From: Pseudaeromonas aegiceratis
Lineage (GTDB): Bacteria > Pseudomonadota > Gammaproteobacteria > Enterobacterales > Aeromonadaceae
Reading direction: 5' to 3'
Length of the DNA stretch: 64,000 nt
NCBI RefSeq assembly: GCF_046254905.1
Contig: NZ_CP158016.1
Span: 1,240,001 to 1,304,000, forward strand
Under the pieces are notes generated by a model, which was not told where the DNA came from, made no database searches, and was given only the letters and a program-made list of their open reading frames with translations. The translations under genes were made by a program, and so were the position numbers. This document shows, piece after piece, positions 46,501 to 53,449 of this stretch. Positions within the stretch are counted from its first letter, which is position 1; each line of letters opens with the position of its first letter.

Positions 46501-47405
46501 TTCATCCGAATATGTATGAACCAATTCTGTGGCGGGATGAGTACGCAAATTTGCCCAGAAGCCGAGTTCTCGATCTTGCTATGCGGCTCTTAAGTAGACC
46601 GAGTGGCGATGACGTGGTGTTGGAGGCTCTGAGCCTGAGGTTACATGGCAAAGATATTGGAGTAGATACGCTGGGTCCCGACTTTCGCCAGATAGGGCTA
46701 AGAGCTGCAATCTTGAGTCTTCAACAAGATCATAAGAGTTCTGGTGAGTTGAGCGGCTATAACATGGAGTGCGTCATCAATGCTGTGTTACGTTTCGATG
46801 GCAATGAGGCCGAGAAGCAGGAGTGGTTGGACACTATCTTTTCCGTTGTTGATCAGCACTATGGTCACGTTCATTCATGTGAGAATGCCATTGAGACCAC
46901 CGCAGCATTGATGCCAGAGGCATTTCTTAATCGTGTTTTCGAAGGTAGTGAAGAGCAACAAAAACGACGAAAGTTCTTTATTGGCCATAGTGGTTATCGG
47001 CAGTCTACTCTCGCCAAAATCGATGTGGATGTGTTGATTGCATGGTGCAAGGCAAAAAACGATATCGGTGTGTGGGCGCCTATTGCGTCGGGCATTAACT
47101 TGTGGGGAGAGGGTGAAGAAGGGCTTACGATGTCAGAGCCTGCGCTCAGGCTGCTGGAGGCATCCCCTGATCCTGCCGTTGTTCTTGAGGCATTCGCCAA
47201 GCGTGTTGCACCTTCATCCTGGTCTGGTAGTCGAGCGAATGTGATGCAACCTAGAGCTGATGCGATCAAAAAATTGATTGGGCATGATAGAGCAGAAATC
47301 GCAGAAGCGGCTCGAACAGTGTCTGCAAAACTGGTTGATTGGATCGAACGCGAGAAGGCAAGTGAAAAGCGGGAGGATATGGAGCACGAGCAGCGGTTTG
47401 AATGA
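43557..47405 (+). CDS. Putative PD-(D/E)XK nuclease-STAND NTPase fusion (candidate antiphage protein)
   Basis: I know no named family for this 1282-residue protein. Residues about 10-120 resemble an Mrr/Cap4-type PD-(D/E)XK nuclease: a helix with E21/E22, GGIDI with D56 and LQAKKH with Q79-x-K81. A STAND-type NTPase follows: Walker A GLSGVGKT (242-249), Walker B IMILDN (298-303), a sensor-like strand LITVEYDIR (325-333) and the motif ADGNARVSLAIAE (376-388) in the place of the NB-ARC GxP box. The remaining 850 residues are helical, tryptophan-containing and without membrane segments, like the sensor part of Avs proteins. The start is GTG at 43557 after TGAGGA; a second GTG follows at once. 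A terminator lies downstream. GC is lower than in the chromosome around it. Nuclease activity and defence role are inference. Confidence 0.75.
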   Translation: MVAIFDIEKDDLLRLSDLQLEELIARLAEAEVAAHGHSPAYVNWSGSINAPDGGIDIHVQVPVEQLKTGFLKRSDTILQAKKHSMPKASISKEMLTDGQLSPTISEQAARGGSYIIVSLEDDCSPLMKEDRLQAMQAAVADDPNSGNLHLDFYDRSKLAQWLRQHPSIMLWTKRKLGQGYSGWQPYGAWSNPPADATDTLISAPGVTVTLPSEKGLTLSISDAIDPMRELIRSTNKAVRITGLSGVGKTRIVQALFDETVGTNALDRTIAVYVDTGEDPDPSATAMLDRLIAEGREAIMILDNCPSALHSSLASKISAAGGKVSLITVEYDIRDDKPQMTAVIHIEAVGPEVAEQLLLRRFPNIGQNNARRIAVFADGNARVSLAIAERVAEGESLAQLSDAQLFDRLFEQRNHPDDDLREQAEILSLVYSFSVETIEESQNELEVLGSISGHSERQLYRSVNKLLDRHIVQKRSHWRAILPHAIANKLASVALDSIPAAQLRATFEVAGRQRLLMSFAHRLGLLHDHPVAKEIAESWLQPDGLLGRITALDDMSARMLDYIAPVAQDALLDRIEAVLTVDDFKGMKPGYNPRRTTILNLLQLLAYEPSAFERCIRLLIHVADHEEENNSINSVRNQITPFFQAYLSGTHATLAQRIVIMNECLLSTVAGRRSLGFQMLSTALEDRWTRFGGNEFGARPRDFGFYPNHDELVEWRSAFINVAVQLGTSGTPELAEPARLIMANTFRGMWRHVAMRNKLVEAAYKLHAHYPWGEGWKAVRSTIYFDHTKHKDGDDFEPLPDNLAALEKALEPHDLVPTIMMYVLSRVHNPLALYDDDWNHHDTDKYFKADSQLNGKALQLGEVFAASGLQLDELGPNLFSCDRMPYRRAFGIGLARGAHDLRTCWQQLIDQLDKQPDDHKNYLVFDGFIEETAVIDPTLAQELLDQCAQHPALRHDLVYLHPHRKFIETDLERCLALLDDPDIHPNMYEPILWRDEYANLPRSRVLDLAMRLLSRPSGDDVVLEALSLRLHGKDIGVDTLGPDFRQIGLRAAILSLQQDHKSSGELSGYNMECVINAVLRFDGNEAEKQEWLDTIFSVVDQHYGHVHSCENAIETTAALMPEAFLNRVFEGSEEQQKRRKFFIGHSGYRQSTLAKIDVDVLIAWCKAKNDIGVWAPIASGINLWGEGEEGLTMSEPALRLLEASPDPAVVLEAFAKRVAPSSWSGSRANVMQPRADAIKKLIGHDRAEIAEAARTVSAKLVDWIEREKASEKREDMEHEQRFE

Positions 47406-47471
47406 AGGCAACTCTACTCCAATTTCAGCAATTCAATCCAGAAATGGATTAATGTCAGCGATGAAACAAGC

Positions 47472-47522
47472 ACCGATACCATGGAAGGCATGAGAAATGC
47501 CGACGACATGGTATCGGTTTTC
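47472..47522 (+). terminator. Terminator between the STAND gene and hipA
   Basis: Twelve-base arms ACCGATACCATG / CATGGTATCGGT enclose a loop that itself contains GGCAT/ATGCC. TTTTCTT follows on the plus strand. It ends the large gene before the convergent hipA. Confidence 0.8.
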
Positions 47523-47580
47523 TTGTCTGTGGCGTCTGGCAAAGTTCGTCGGGATAATGCCCCTTCGACTTTCTCTCCAG

Positions 47581-48840
47581 CTAACGCAGCAGCGCCAGAT
47601 TCTGGTCGATCCGGCTTTGGATCATGCGCAGCGTTGCGGGGCTGATTGCCTGAGGTAAAAGCCTCTCGGCGATGGCCGAACACTGACAGGCCGCCTCGCT
47701 GATGGCGTCAATGGTGCGGTTAGCACTCTGTGCCGGTACTTCCGCCTCCTCGGCGAGTCGCAACAGTCTGGCGCGATCGATGGCCAGCGCCTCACCCAGC
47801 ACATCCATCTGGTGATAGCCGCCTGGCCCTTCGCAGAAGGTCACATCATAGGCCGGAGCCAGTTTCCACTGACCGATCGGTGACATCAGGTAGGCGAAGT
47901 TCTTGGGATGGTCGTCCCGGTTATTGAATACCACATTGAAGACGGCACGCTCGAAGGCGAAGGCCATCTCCCGCACGTCATTGGTACAGAGTCGGGTCGC
48001 TCGCAGGAAATTAACGTAGTCCAAGGCCCCCGGTGCCCGATAGTCGGCGCCGGTAAAGGCGGCCAGACTCTGCATGGGGATGCGCAGGCCGTCCTGGCGG
48101 TCAAAGCGTTTGCTGGCAAAGGCTGCCAGTCCGTTGGGCAACGTGAAATACTCAGTGTCAGGCGTCGGGATGCCGCACAGCCGCAAACATTCGGCATAGA
48201 CCATCTCGATGGCGCAGACCTCGGCGTGCTCATCCTTGGCCGGGAATTTGATGAGCCAAGCGTCGAAGCCCGGCGTGGCGGCGGTGGTAAAGGTGCCGGT
48301 GTCCGGATCGCGATAGATCAGTGCTTTGGGGCGGGCGCCTTGGGGTGAGCCGCCCATCTGCAATAGTCGCTGCAGAAATTCGCCATCCTCACCCTGCAGC
48401 ACTTCCTGCACCTCAGCGGCGAGCTGATCGAGCGGGATGTGCTGCTGTGACAATTCGCCCTCGGGTGCAACGGGCTCGAAGGTCATGGCCCCCATGGCAT
48501 TGCTGCCAATATAGGCCAGTCGCGCCAAGGGGCCGATGCGTGCCGTGATGAGGCCACGCCGCCTGAAAAGCCTGTCCATCAACAGCATGCCCCAACCGTC
48601 AGGTAACGCATCATAGACCGGACCAGGCAGGCCTAACTGGTGAGAGGGGAAATCCCGGCGTAGTTGAGGACCTTGCAATGGTAGGGTATAGGAGGAGAGT
48701 TCCAGGTCGCGGGCTTTGGCCTCATGGCTGTACTCAAACAGGATCTGCGGACGGCCGGTGAGGGTGGTGGTTGACACCAGCGTGCCCCATAGCCAGCGTT
48801 CACCCCAGCCTTCGTAGTAAACCTTAACTTGCTCAAGCAT
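47581..48840 (-). CDS. hipA: HipA-like serine/threonine kinase toxin
   Basis: HipA kinases phosphorylate GltX or similar targets and cause dormancy when not bound by HipB. The 419-residue protein has the N-terminal subdomain (VYYEGWGERWLWGTL), the P-loop-like segment MGGSPQGARPKALI, the ATP-anchoring strand in GFDAWLIKFP, FASKRFDR, the catalytic loop NRDDHPKNFAYL and the metal-binding LAPAYDVTF in place of DFG. All catalytic positions appear present. The start at 48840 overlaps the end of hipB by eight bases; a longer reading frame to 49053 runs through hipB and is not credible. Confidence 0.85.
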   Translation of the reverse strand: MLEQVKVYYEGWGERWLWGTLVSTTTLTGRPQILFEYSHEAKARDLELSSYTLPLQGPQLRRDFPSHQLGLPGPVYDALPDGWGMLLMDRLFRRRGLITARIGPLARLAYIGSNAMGAMTFEPVAPEGELSQQHIPLDQLAAEVQEVLQGEDGEFLQRLLQMGGSPQGARPKALIYRDPDTGTFTTAATPGFDAWLIKFPAKDEHAEVCAIEMVYAECLRLCGIPTPDTEYFTLPNGLAAFASKRFDRQDGLRIPMQSLAAFTGADYRAPGALDYVNFLRATRLCTNDVREMAFAFERAVFNVVFNNRDDHPKNFAYLMSPIGQWKLAPAYDVTFCEGPGGYHQMDVLGEALAIDRARLLRLAEEAEVPAQSANRTIDAISEAACQCSAIAERLLPQAISPATLRMIQSRIDQNLALLR

Positions 48841-49150
48841 GGCCGGGCTTCCTCTTGATGCGCTGACGTGTGGCACTCTCTTCATAGCGGCGAATATCGT
48901 CAAGGCTTTCCAGCTTAGGCAGGAACAGTGCTTCGAGCTCTTTGGTCCGGCCCAGCACCATGGCGACGCGGACCAGGTTTTCGAAGCCGACATTGCGCCC
49001 GGCCTCCAGGTTGGAGACGGTATTGGTGCCGATACCGGCGCGACCGGCAACATCCGCTTGGGTCATCTGTTGGGCCAGTCGTTCCATGCGCAGGCGCTCA
49101 CACAGTCGCTTGACGATCTCATCCGGTTTGCTGAAGTTTAAATCCAACAT
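48833..49150 (-). CDS. hipB: HipB-like antitoxin and repressor
   Basis: This 105-residue protein has a Cro/C1-type helix-turn-helix: LRMERLAQQMTQADVAGRAGIGTNTVSNLEAGRN spans the DNA-reading helices, preceded by an N-terminal extension. It should neutralise the adjacent HipA and repress the pair. I chose the ATG at 49150 (MLDLNFSKPDEIV); a GTG nine codons upstream is the alternative. A TATAAT box and a perfect palindrome lie 35-50 bases upstream. Confidence 0.85.
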   Translation of the reverse strand: MLDLNFSKPDEIVKRLCERLRMERLAQQMTQADVAGRAGIGTNTVSNLEAGRNVGFENLVRVAMVLGRTKELEALFLPKLESLDDIRRYEESATRQRIKRKPGHA

Positions 49151-49184
49151 AATGTGTTGTATCGCTATTCCTGTCACTTAACCC

Positions 49185-49203
49185 ACAATATTGTAGAATT
49201 ATA
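49185..49203 (-). promoter_or_regulatory. hipBA promoter -10 and candidate operator
   Basis: On the minus strand TATAAT (49198-49203) is followed within four bases by the perfect palindrome ACAATATTGT (49185-49194). A protein bound there would cover the transcription start, as expected for HipB autorepression. Arms TTGTGTT (49238-49244) and AACACAA (49269-49275) further upstream may be a second operator. Confidence 0.5.
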
Positions 49204-49526
49204 AGAAAATTCATTCAATTAATTTAATTCCATTATCTTGTGTTCTATAACCGATCATAAGCCAATAAAACACAATAAACTGGATTTAAGTGGGAGTGGC
49301 ACTGCGGTTGCAGTGCACCATCGGGTGAGTCAAATCGGGTTAAAAAATGATCTTTCACTGCATCAATAGGGGTGGCAATCATTGGCTCCTTTTGGCATGG
49401 GTGCTGGGCTTGATACCTACTGACAACGGAAAAATTTCACATGGCATTTTCATGGCATCAATCACTCATGTGTTTTTAACTAACTGAATATAAAGTATTT
49501 TATTGGTTGATCCACCATGGGGTGGA
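49195..49526. other. Right end of the island, no gene seen
   Basis: AT-rich, non-coding stretch between the hipBA promoter and the right repeat. It contains the repeated octamer CATGGCAT (49440-49447 and 49451-49458) and a related TTGGCATGG near 49391. Such repeats near an island end could be arm sites for an integrase that is no longer present; this is conjecture. Confidence 0.4.
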
Positions 49527-49592
49527 AATAAGCCGGCGTTAGAGTCGAGTGAGGTCTTAGCGCAGAGAGCCCATGGCAACATGGGCTTTTTT
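49527..49592 (+). repeat. Right 66-bp direct repeat (probable attR)
   Basis: Identical over 66 bases to 41917-41982, including a second copy of the guaA terminator, which here follows no gene. Confidence 0.95.
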
Positions 49593-49779
49593 ACGTCGGC
49601 CATTTGCTGCCGGTGGGGCCTGCTGGGGTGATCTGACGGGGTCCGAGGCCAGGTCGGCCGCCGGTATGGCAGGCTATCTTAGTCCCGATTCTCTATAATA
49701 CCCTCCCTTTGATGGTCGCCGCGTCGCTGGTGCAGTGGCCGATCTGGCCAACACAGGCCAGCCAGATTGAGAAATACTT

Positions 49780-51081
49780 ATGCATACTCTGGAGCAGCTG
49801 CGCTCGGGTGCGTTGTGCGGTGCCCGTCACCTGAAACTGCGTGAAAATCTGACCTGCTTTCCCCCCGAGATCCTGATGCTCAAGGAGACGCTGGAGGTGC
49901 TGGATCTGACCGGCAACCAGCTCGCCGAACTCCCCGACGCGCTGGCCGAGTTCCCCCGGCTGCGCATCCTCTTCTGCTCCGAGAACCGCTTTACCCGGCT
50001 GCCCGAGGTGCTGGGGCGTTGTCCGGCGCTGACCATGATCGGCTTTAAGGCCAACCGGATCCGTGAGGTGCCGGCGGCGGCGCTGCCGCTGAACCTGCGC
50101 TGGCTGGTGCTGACCGATAACGAGATAGCGGCGTTGCCCGATGCCCTGGGTCAGTGCCGCGGTTTGCAAAAGTTGATGCTGGCCGGCAATCGCCTCACGG
50201 GCTTGCCCCAGACGCTGGCCGATTGCCGGCAGCTGGAGCTGGTCCGCCTGTCGGCCAACCGACTGACTCGGCTGCCGGCGTGGCTGTTGGCGCTGCCGCG
50301 CCTGAGCTGGCTGGCGTTTGCCGGTAACCCCTGCTGCGCGTCGCCGCAGCCAACGGTGGCGGTGCGGGCCGTCCCCTGGGCCTCGTTAACCCCGGGCAAG
50401 GTGCTGGGGGAAGGGGCCTCCGGCCGGATTGTGGCGGCCGACTGGCAGCAGGGGGAAGGGGTGCAGCCGGTGGCGGTGAAGCTGTTTAAAGGGGCGGTCA
50501 CCAGCGACGGCTTGCCCCACTGCGAGAAGGCGGCCGCGCTGGCGGCGGGCCGGCATCCGGCGCTCATCGAGCTGATCGGCGAGATCTCCGACCATCCCGC
50601 TGGGGTGGAGGCCCTGGTGATGGCCTTGATTGATCCTGACTATGCCACCCTGGCCGGGCCGCCCAGCCTGGCCTCCTGCACCCGTGACGTGTATGAGGAT
50701 GGGCTGCGGCTGACGCCCGACGCCGTGCTCGGCATCGCCCAGAAGCTGGCGGCGGTGGCGGCACACCTGCACGGCTTGGGCATACTGCACGGGGATCTCT
50801 ATGCCCACAATATCCTGCAGAATGGGCAGGGCGGTGCCTTGCTGGGGGACTTTGGTGCCGCGTCCTGCTATGGGCCGGCCAGCCCCCTGGGACCCGCGCT
50901 GGAGCGGCTGGAGGTGCGTGCCTTCGGTTGTCTGCTGGAGGAGTTGATCGAACTGGGCGATGTGACCGCCGAACTGCGGCAGGCGCTGGAGATGCTGATG
51001 CACGACTGTCTGGGGAGCGTGCCCGCCATCAGGCCGGATTTTGCCCAGGTGCAGGCTCGCCTGATGGGCTTGTCCGGCTAG
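49780..51081 (+). CDS. Leucine-rich-repeat protein kinase
   Basis: This 433-residue protein joins about six to seven leucine-rich repeats (about residues 35-185; LEVLDLTGNQLAELPDAL and similar units of about 23 residues) to a Ser/Thr-kinase-like domain. The kinase keeps the glycine loop GEGASG (210-215), lysine K234 in VAVKLF, the catalytic loop HGDLYAHN (337-344, with HGD instead of HRD) and DFG (357-359), so it may be active. No membrane segment or signal is present. LRR-kinase proteins of this type occur sporadically in proteobacteria with unknown targets. It lies directly right of the island repeat. Confidence 0.85.
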   Translation: MHTLEQLRSGALCGARHLKLRENLTCFPPEILMLKETLEVLDLTGNQLAELPDALAEFPRLRILFCSENRFTRLPEVLGRCPALTMIGFKANRIREVPAAALPLNLRWLVLTDNEIAALPDALGQCRGLQKLMLAGNRLTGLPQTLADCRQLELVRLSANRLTRLPAWLLALPRLSWLAFAGNPCCASPQPTVAVRAVPWASLTPGKVLGEGASGRIVAADWQQGEGVQPVAVKLFKGAVTSDGLPHCEKAAALAAGRHPALIELIGEISDHPAGVEALVMALIDPDYATLAGPPSLASCTRDVYEDGLRLTPDAVLGIAQKLAAVAAHLHGLGILHGDLYAHNILQNGQGGALLGDFGAASCYGPASPLGPALERLEVRAFGCLLEELIELGDVTAELRQALEMLMHDCLGSVPAIRPDFAQVQARLMGLSG

Positions 51082-51105
51082 GGGCGGGCGCCGGTATTCC
51101 AGGGG

Positions 51106-51426
51106 TTAGCGCACCAGCACGGCGGTGCCGCTGATGCTCACCATCAGCATGCCGCCGTTGGGGCCCACCACCTCATAGTCCAGATCGATGCCCACCACGG
51201 CGTTGGCCCCCAGGGCGGACGCCTTCTCCCTGAGTTCCTGCATGGCGATCTCCCGGGCCTTGCCCAACTCTTTTTCGTAGGCGCCAGCGCGGCCGCCTAT
51301 GATGTCGCGAATGCCGGCGAACAGATCCTTGAAGAGATTGGCGCCCAGGATGGCCTCGCCGACGACGATGCCGCGGTATTCGACGATCTGCTTGCCTTCC
51401 AGGGTGGGGGTGGTGGAGAGGATCAT
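51106..51426 (-). CDS. YbjQ-family (UPF0145) protein
   Basis: A 106-residue protein of the YbjQ/heavy-metal-binding family, with YRGIVVGEAILGANLFKDLFAGIRDIIGGRAGAYEKE and GANAVVGIDLDYE. Relatives form a ring of five; the function is unknown. The start MILSTTPTLEGKQI at 51426 is the conserved N-terminus; longer frames upstream cross the lysC terminator and are unlikely. It stands alone. Confidence 0.88.
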   Translation of the reverse strand: MILSTTPTLEGKQIVEYRGIVVGEAILGANLFKDLFAGIRDIIGGRAGAYEKELGKAREIAMQELREKASALGANAVVGIDLDYEVVGPNGGMLMVSISGTAVLVR

Positions 51427-51483
51427 GGGGGATACTCGGTGCAGTGACGGGAGTCCAGCATAGCAAAGTGCGCCGGCGAGGCA

Positions 51484-51511
51484 CAAAAAAGGGCGCAGAC
51501 CAGCTGCGCCC
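51484..51511 (-). terminator. Terminator after lysC
   Basis: On the minus strand GGGCGCAG / CTGCGCCC with a five-base loop is followed by TTTTTTG. Confidence 0.9.
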
Positions 51512-51537
51512 AAGGAGTAAAAGGACTTAAAGTGCGC

Positions 51538-52890
51538 TTAATCCAGCAGCTGCTGGTGCAATCGCTGCACCACGCTGACGGCATCTGCCTCCCGCACCAG
51601 GAAGCAAAGATTGTGGGGGCTGGCCCCGTAACAGATGAGGCGGATGTTGACGTCATCCAGGGTGTTGAACACCCGGCTGCCGGCGCCATTCACCTCGCTC
51701 ATGCGATTGCCGATCAGGGCCACCAGGGCCAGATCCTCTTCCACCCGAACCTTGCACAGGGCACCTAGCTCCGCCAGCACGGCGTCGCTCAGCATGCTCT
51801 TACCGCTGGACTGGCTGCCGGTGTGATCCAGGGTCAGCGACACGCTCACCTCCGAGGTGGTGATGAGATCCACCGAGATGCGGTGCTTGGCCAGGATGCT
51901 GAACACCTCCGCCAGGAAACCGCTGGCCCCCAGCATGCTGGGGCTCTGCAGGGTCAGCAGCTGCTGGTTGCGGCGCAGGGCCACGGCGCGGAACAGCGGC
52001 GTGCTGTCGGTCTGGCCGCGCACCCAGGTACCGCCGGCGGCCGGATCCTTGCTGGAGCCGACAAACACGGGAATGCCCTTGCGCAGTGCCGGCTGCAGGG
52101 TGGCCGGGTGCAGCACCTTGGCGCCGAAGGTGGCCATTTCCGCCGCCTCGGCGAAGCTGATCTCGTTGATGGGGTGGGCGGAGCTGACCAGCCGGGGATC
52201 CGTGGTGTAGATGCCGGGCACGTCGGTCCAGATCTCCAGCTCGGTGGCATTCAATGCCTCGGCCAGCAGGGCGGCGCTGTAGTCGCTGCCGCCACGGCCC
52301 AGGGTGGTGGTCTGGCCTTCGGCATTGGCGCCGATAAAGCCCTGGGTGATGACGATGTGCTCGGCCAGCAGGGGCGCCAGCTCTTGCTGACTCAGGGTGC
52401 GCAGGGCCTCAATGGCCGGGGTGGCCTTGCCGAACAGGCTGTCGGTGCGCATCACGCGGCGCACATCAAACCAGACGGCGGTATGGCCCTGCTGGACGAG
52501 CAGCTCGGTGAACAGGCGGGTGGACATCAGTTCGCCTTGTGCCACCAGGCGATCCACCAAGGCAGCGTCGGTTTCTTGGACCGCCTGTTCGGCCAGTTGG
52601 GCCACTTCGGCCAGAATGGTCTGGATCTCACCACAGATCGCCGCCGGACGGCCCAAGGCGTCCAGGATGGCGTCTTGGATATGGGTCAACCGAGTCAGGT
52701 GGGCCTGGCGTTCCTCGGCACTCAGGGTGCCCTGGGCCAGGGCCACCAGCAGGTTGGTGACGCCGGCACTGGCGCTGAGCGCCACCACGCGGGTCTGGGG
52801 ATTCTGGGTCACGATCTGGGCACAGCGGCCCATGGCCTGGGCATCGGCGACGCTGGTCCCGCCAAACTTGGCAACGGTAAGCTGACTCAA
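51538..52890 (-). CDS. lysC: Lysine-sensitive aspartokinase III
   Basis: LysC phosphorylates aspartate, the first step to lysine, threonine, methionine and diaminopimelate. The 450-residue monofunctional enzyme has the N-terminal signature VAKFGGTSVADA, the nucleotide site TLGRGGSDYSAALLA, and two ACT domains (about 310-450; FLAEVFSILAKHRISVDLITTSEVSVSLTLD) that bind lysine. The start codon is TTG at 52890, six bases after a strong AAGGAG; no ATG fits. A lysine riboswitch in the leader adds a second layer of lysine control. Confidence 0.95.
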   Translation of the reverse strand: MSQLTVAKFGGTSVADAQAMGRCAQIVTQNPQTRVVALSASAGVTNLLVALAQGTLSAEERQAHLTRLTHIQDAILDALGRPAAICGEIQTILAEVAQLAEQAVQETDAALVDRLVAQGELMSTRLFTELLVQQGHTAVWFDVRRVMRTDSLFGKATPAIEALRTLSQQELAPLLAEHIVITQGFIGANAEGQTTTLGRGGSDYSAALLAEALNATELEIWTDVPGIYTTDPRLVSSAHPINEISFAEAAEMATFGAKVLHPATLQPALRKGIPVFVGSSKDPAAGGTWVRGQTDSTPLFRAVALRRNQQLLTLQSPSMLGASGFLAEVFSILAKHRISVDLITTSEVSVSLTLDHTGSQSSGKSMLSDAVLAELGALCKVRVEEDLALVALIGNRMSEVNGAGSRVFNTLDDVNIRLICYGASPHNLCFLVREADAVSVVQRLHQQLLD

Positions 52891-52983
52891 CTCACACTCC
52901 TTGTCTGCTGGCAGGGGCCAGCTTCAGTCACGTCAAACAAGGGGAGGAGTGCAGGAAGGCAAGAGGGATAGGCAACTTCTTGC

Positions 52984-53148
52984 CAGAAGCACTCCACCCG
53001 AAATTAGGTGGCAGCCCGAGGGATTCAGCCCTCGCAGCCGATACAGTAGACGCCAACGGTGCACTGTACCTCGGCGTTGCTCCCCCTGGCCGGCGATTGT
53101 CGGAGTTGGCTCCTCCCGCCGGTTGCCTGGGCAACGCGCCTCTTCTGG
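52984..53148 (-). promoter_or_regulatory. Lysine riboswitch (L box) of lysC
   Basis: Read on the minus strand the leader opens with CCAGAAGAGGCGCGTTGCCC and continues with GGAGGAGCC, GGGGGAGCAACGCCGAGG, a variable P4 arm, GGCTGCGAGGGCTGAATCCC and a closing GTGGAGTGCTTCTGG. These blocks follow the E. coli lysC L box in order and spacing. The first and last segments pair to form P1. No clear T-run hairpin follows it, so control may act on translation: the region before the AAGGAG is pyrimidine-rich (CTCCTCCCC) and could pair with the ribosome site. Confidence 0.93.
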
Positions 53149-53178
53149 TACCGACACTGGTTGTGCCGGGGCGTAAAG

Positions 53179-53206
53179 ATTCACTTACGAGTCACTTAGC
53201 TGTCAA
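53179..53206 (-). promoter_or_regulatory. lysC promoter
   Basis: On the minus strand a perfect TTGACA (53201-53206) is followed after 16 bases by GTGAAT, a weak -10. Transcription would start close to 53172, about 25 bases before the riboswitch. Confidence 0.6.
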
Positions 53207-53407
53207 CCACTTGGGCGAAAAAATGCTGTCGACTGGCGAGAGAGGCGAATTTCTTTGAGTGAAAACACTTTCAAAGTGTGATCTGGACTGGCATTTTTTG
53301 TTAACCAGATGCAACAGTGGACGCAAAGTGTGACGCGTGCCACCTAATGGCCCAGATCCCGCTGCTATATTCCACGGCGTGGAAACCAGAAATCTCCATT
53401 GCCAAAA

Positions 53408-53442
53408 CGGGGCCGTAGTCTATTGCGGCCCCGCCTTTTTTT
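53408..53442. terminator. Terminator after argA
   Basis: CGGGGCCG / CGGCCCCG arms with a ten-base loop. On the minus strand, the argA direction, only GTTTTGG follows; on the plus strand seven T residues follow. It may act in both directions. Confidence 0.7.
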
Positions 53443-53449
53443 GTCCGGA

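Larger units (their letters stand above)
41983..49526. mobile_element. guaA-associated genomic island between direct repeats
   Basis: The 7.5 kb between the two 66-bp repeats carry four genes: a Fic-family gene, a 1282-codon nuclease/STAND-type gene, and hipA/hipB-like genes. Base composition of the large gene and of the spacers is visibly lower in GC than the surrounding chromosome. No integrase, recombinase, transposase or inverted-repeat end is visible, so the element is either a remnant or moved by an enzyme supplied elsewhere. The 3' end of guaA is a well known landing site for islands. Removing the island with one repeat copy would join guaA and its terminator to the chromosomal DNA after 49592. 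Confidence 0.85.

Noticed and set aside
47581..49053. A 490-codon version of HipA
   Set aside because: The first 71 codons run through hipB in another frame and have no HipA similarity; the ATG at 48840 starts the conserved region.
41983..49526. Transposon or IS as the origin of the island
   Set aside because: There are no terminal inverted repeats, no transposase and the flanking repeat is 66 bases, far longer than a transposition target duplication.
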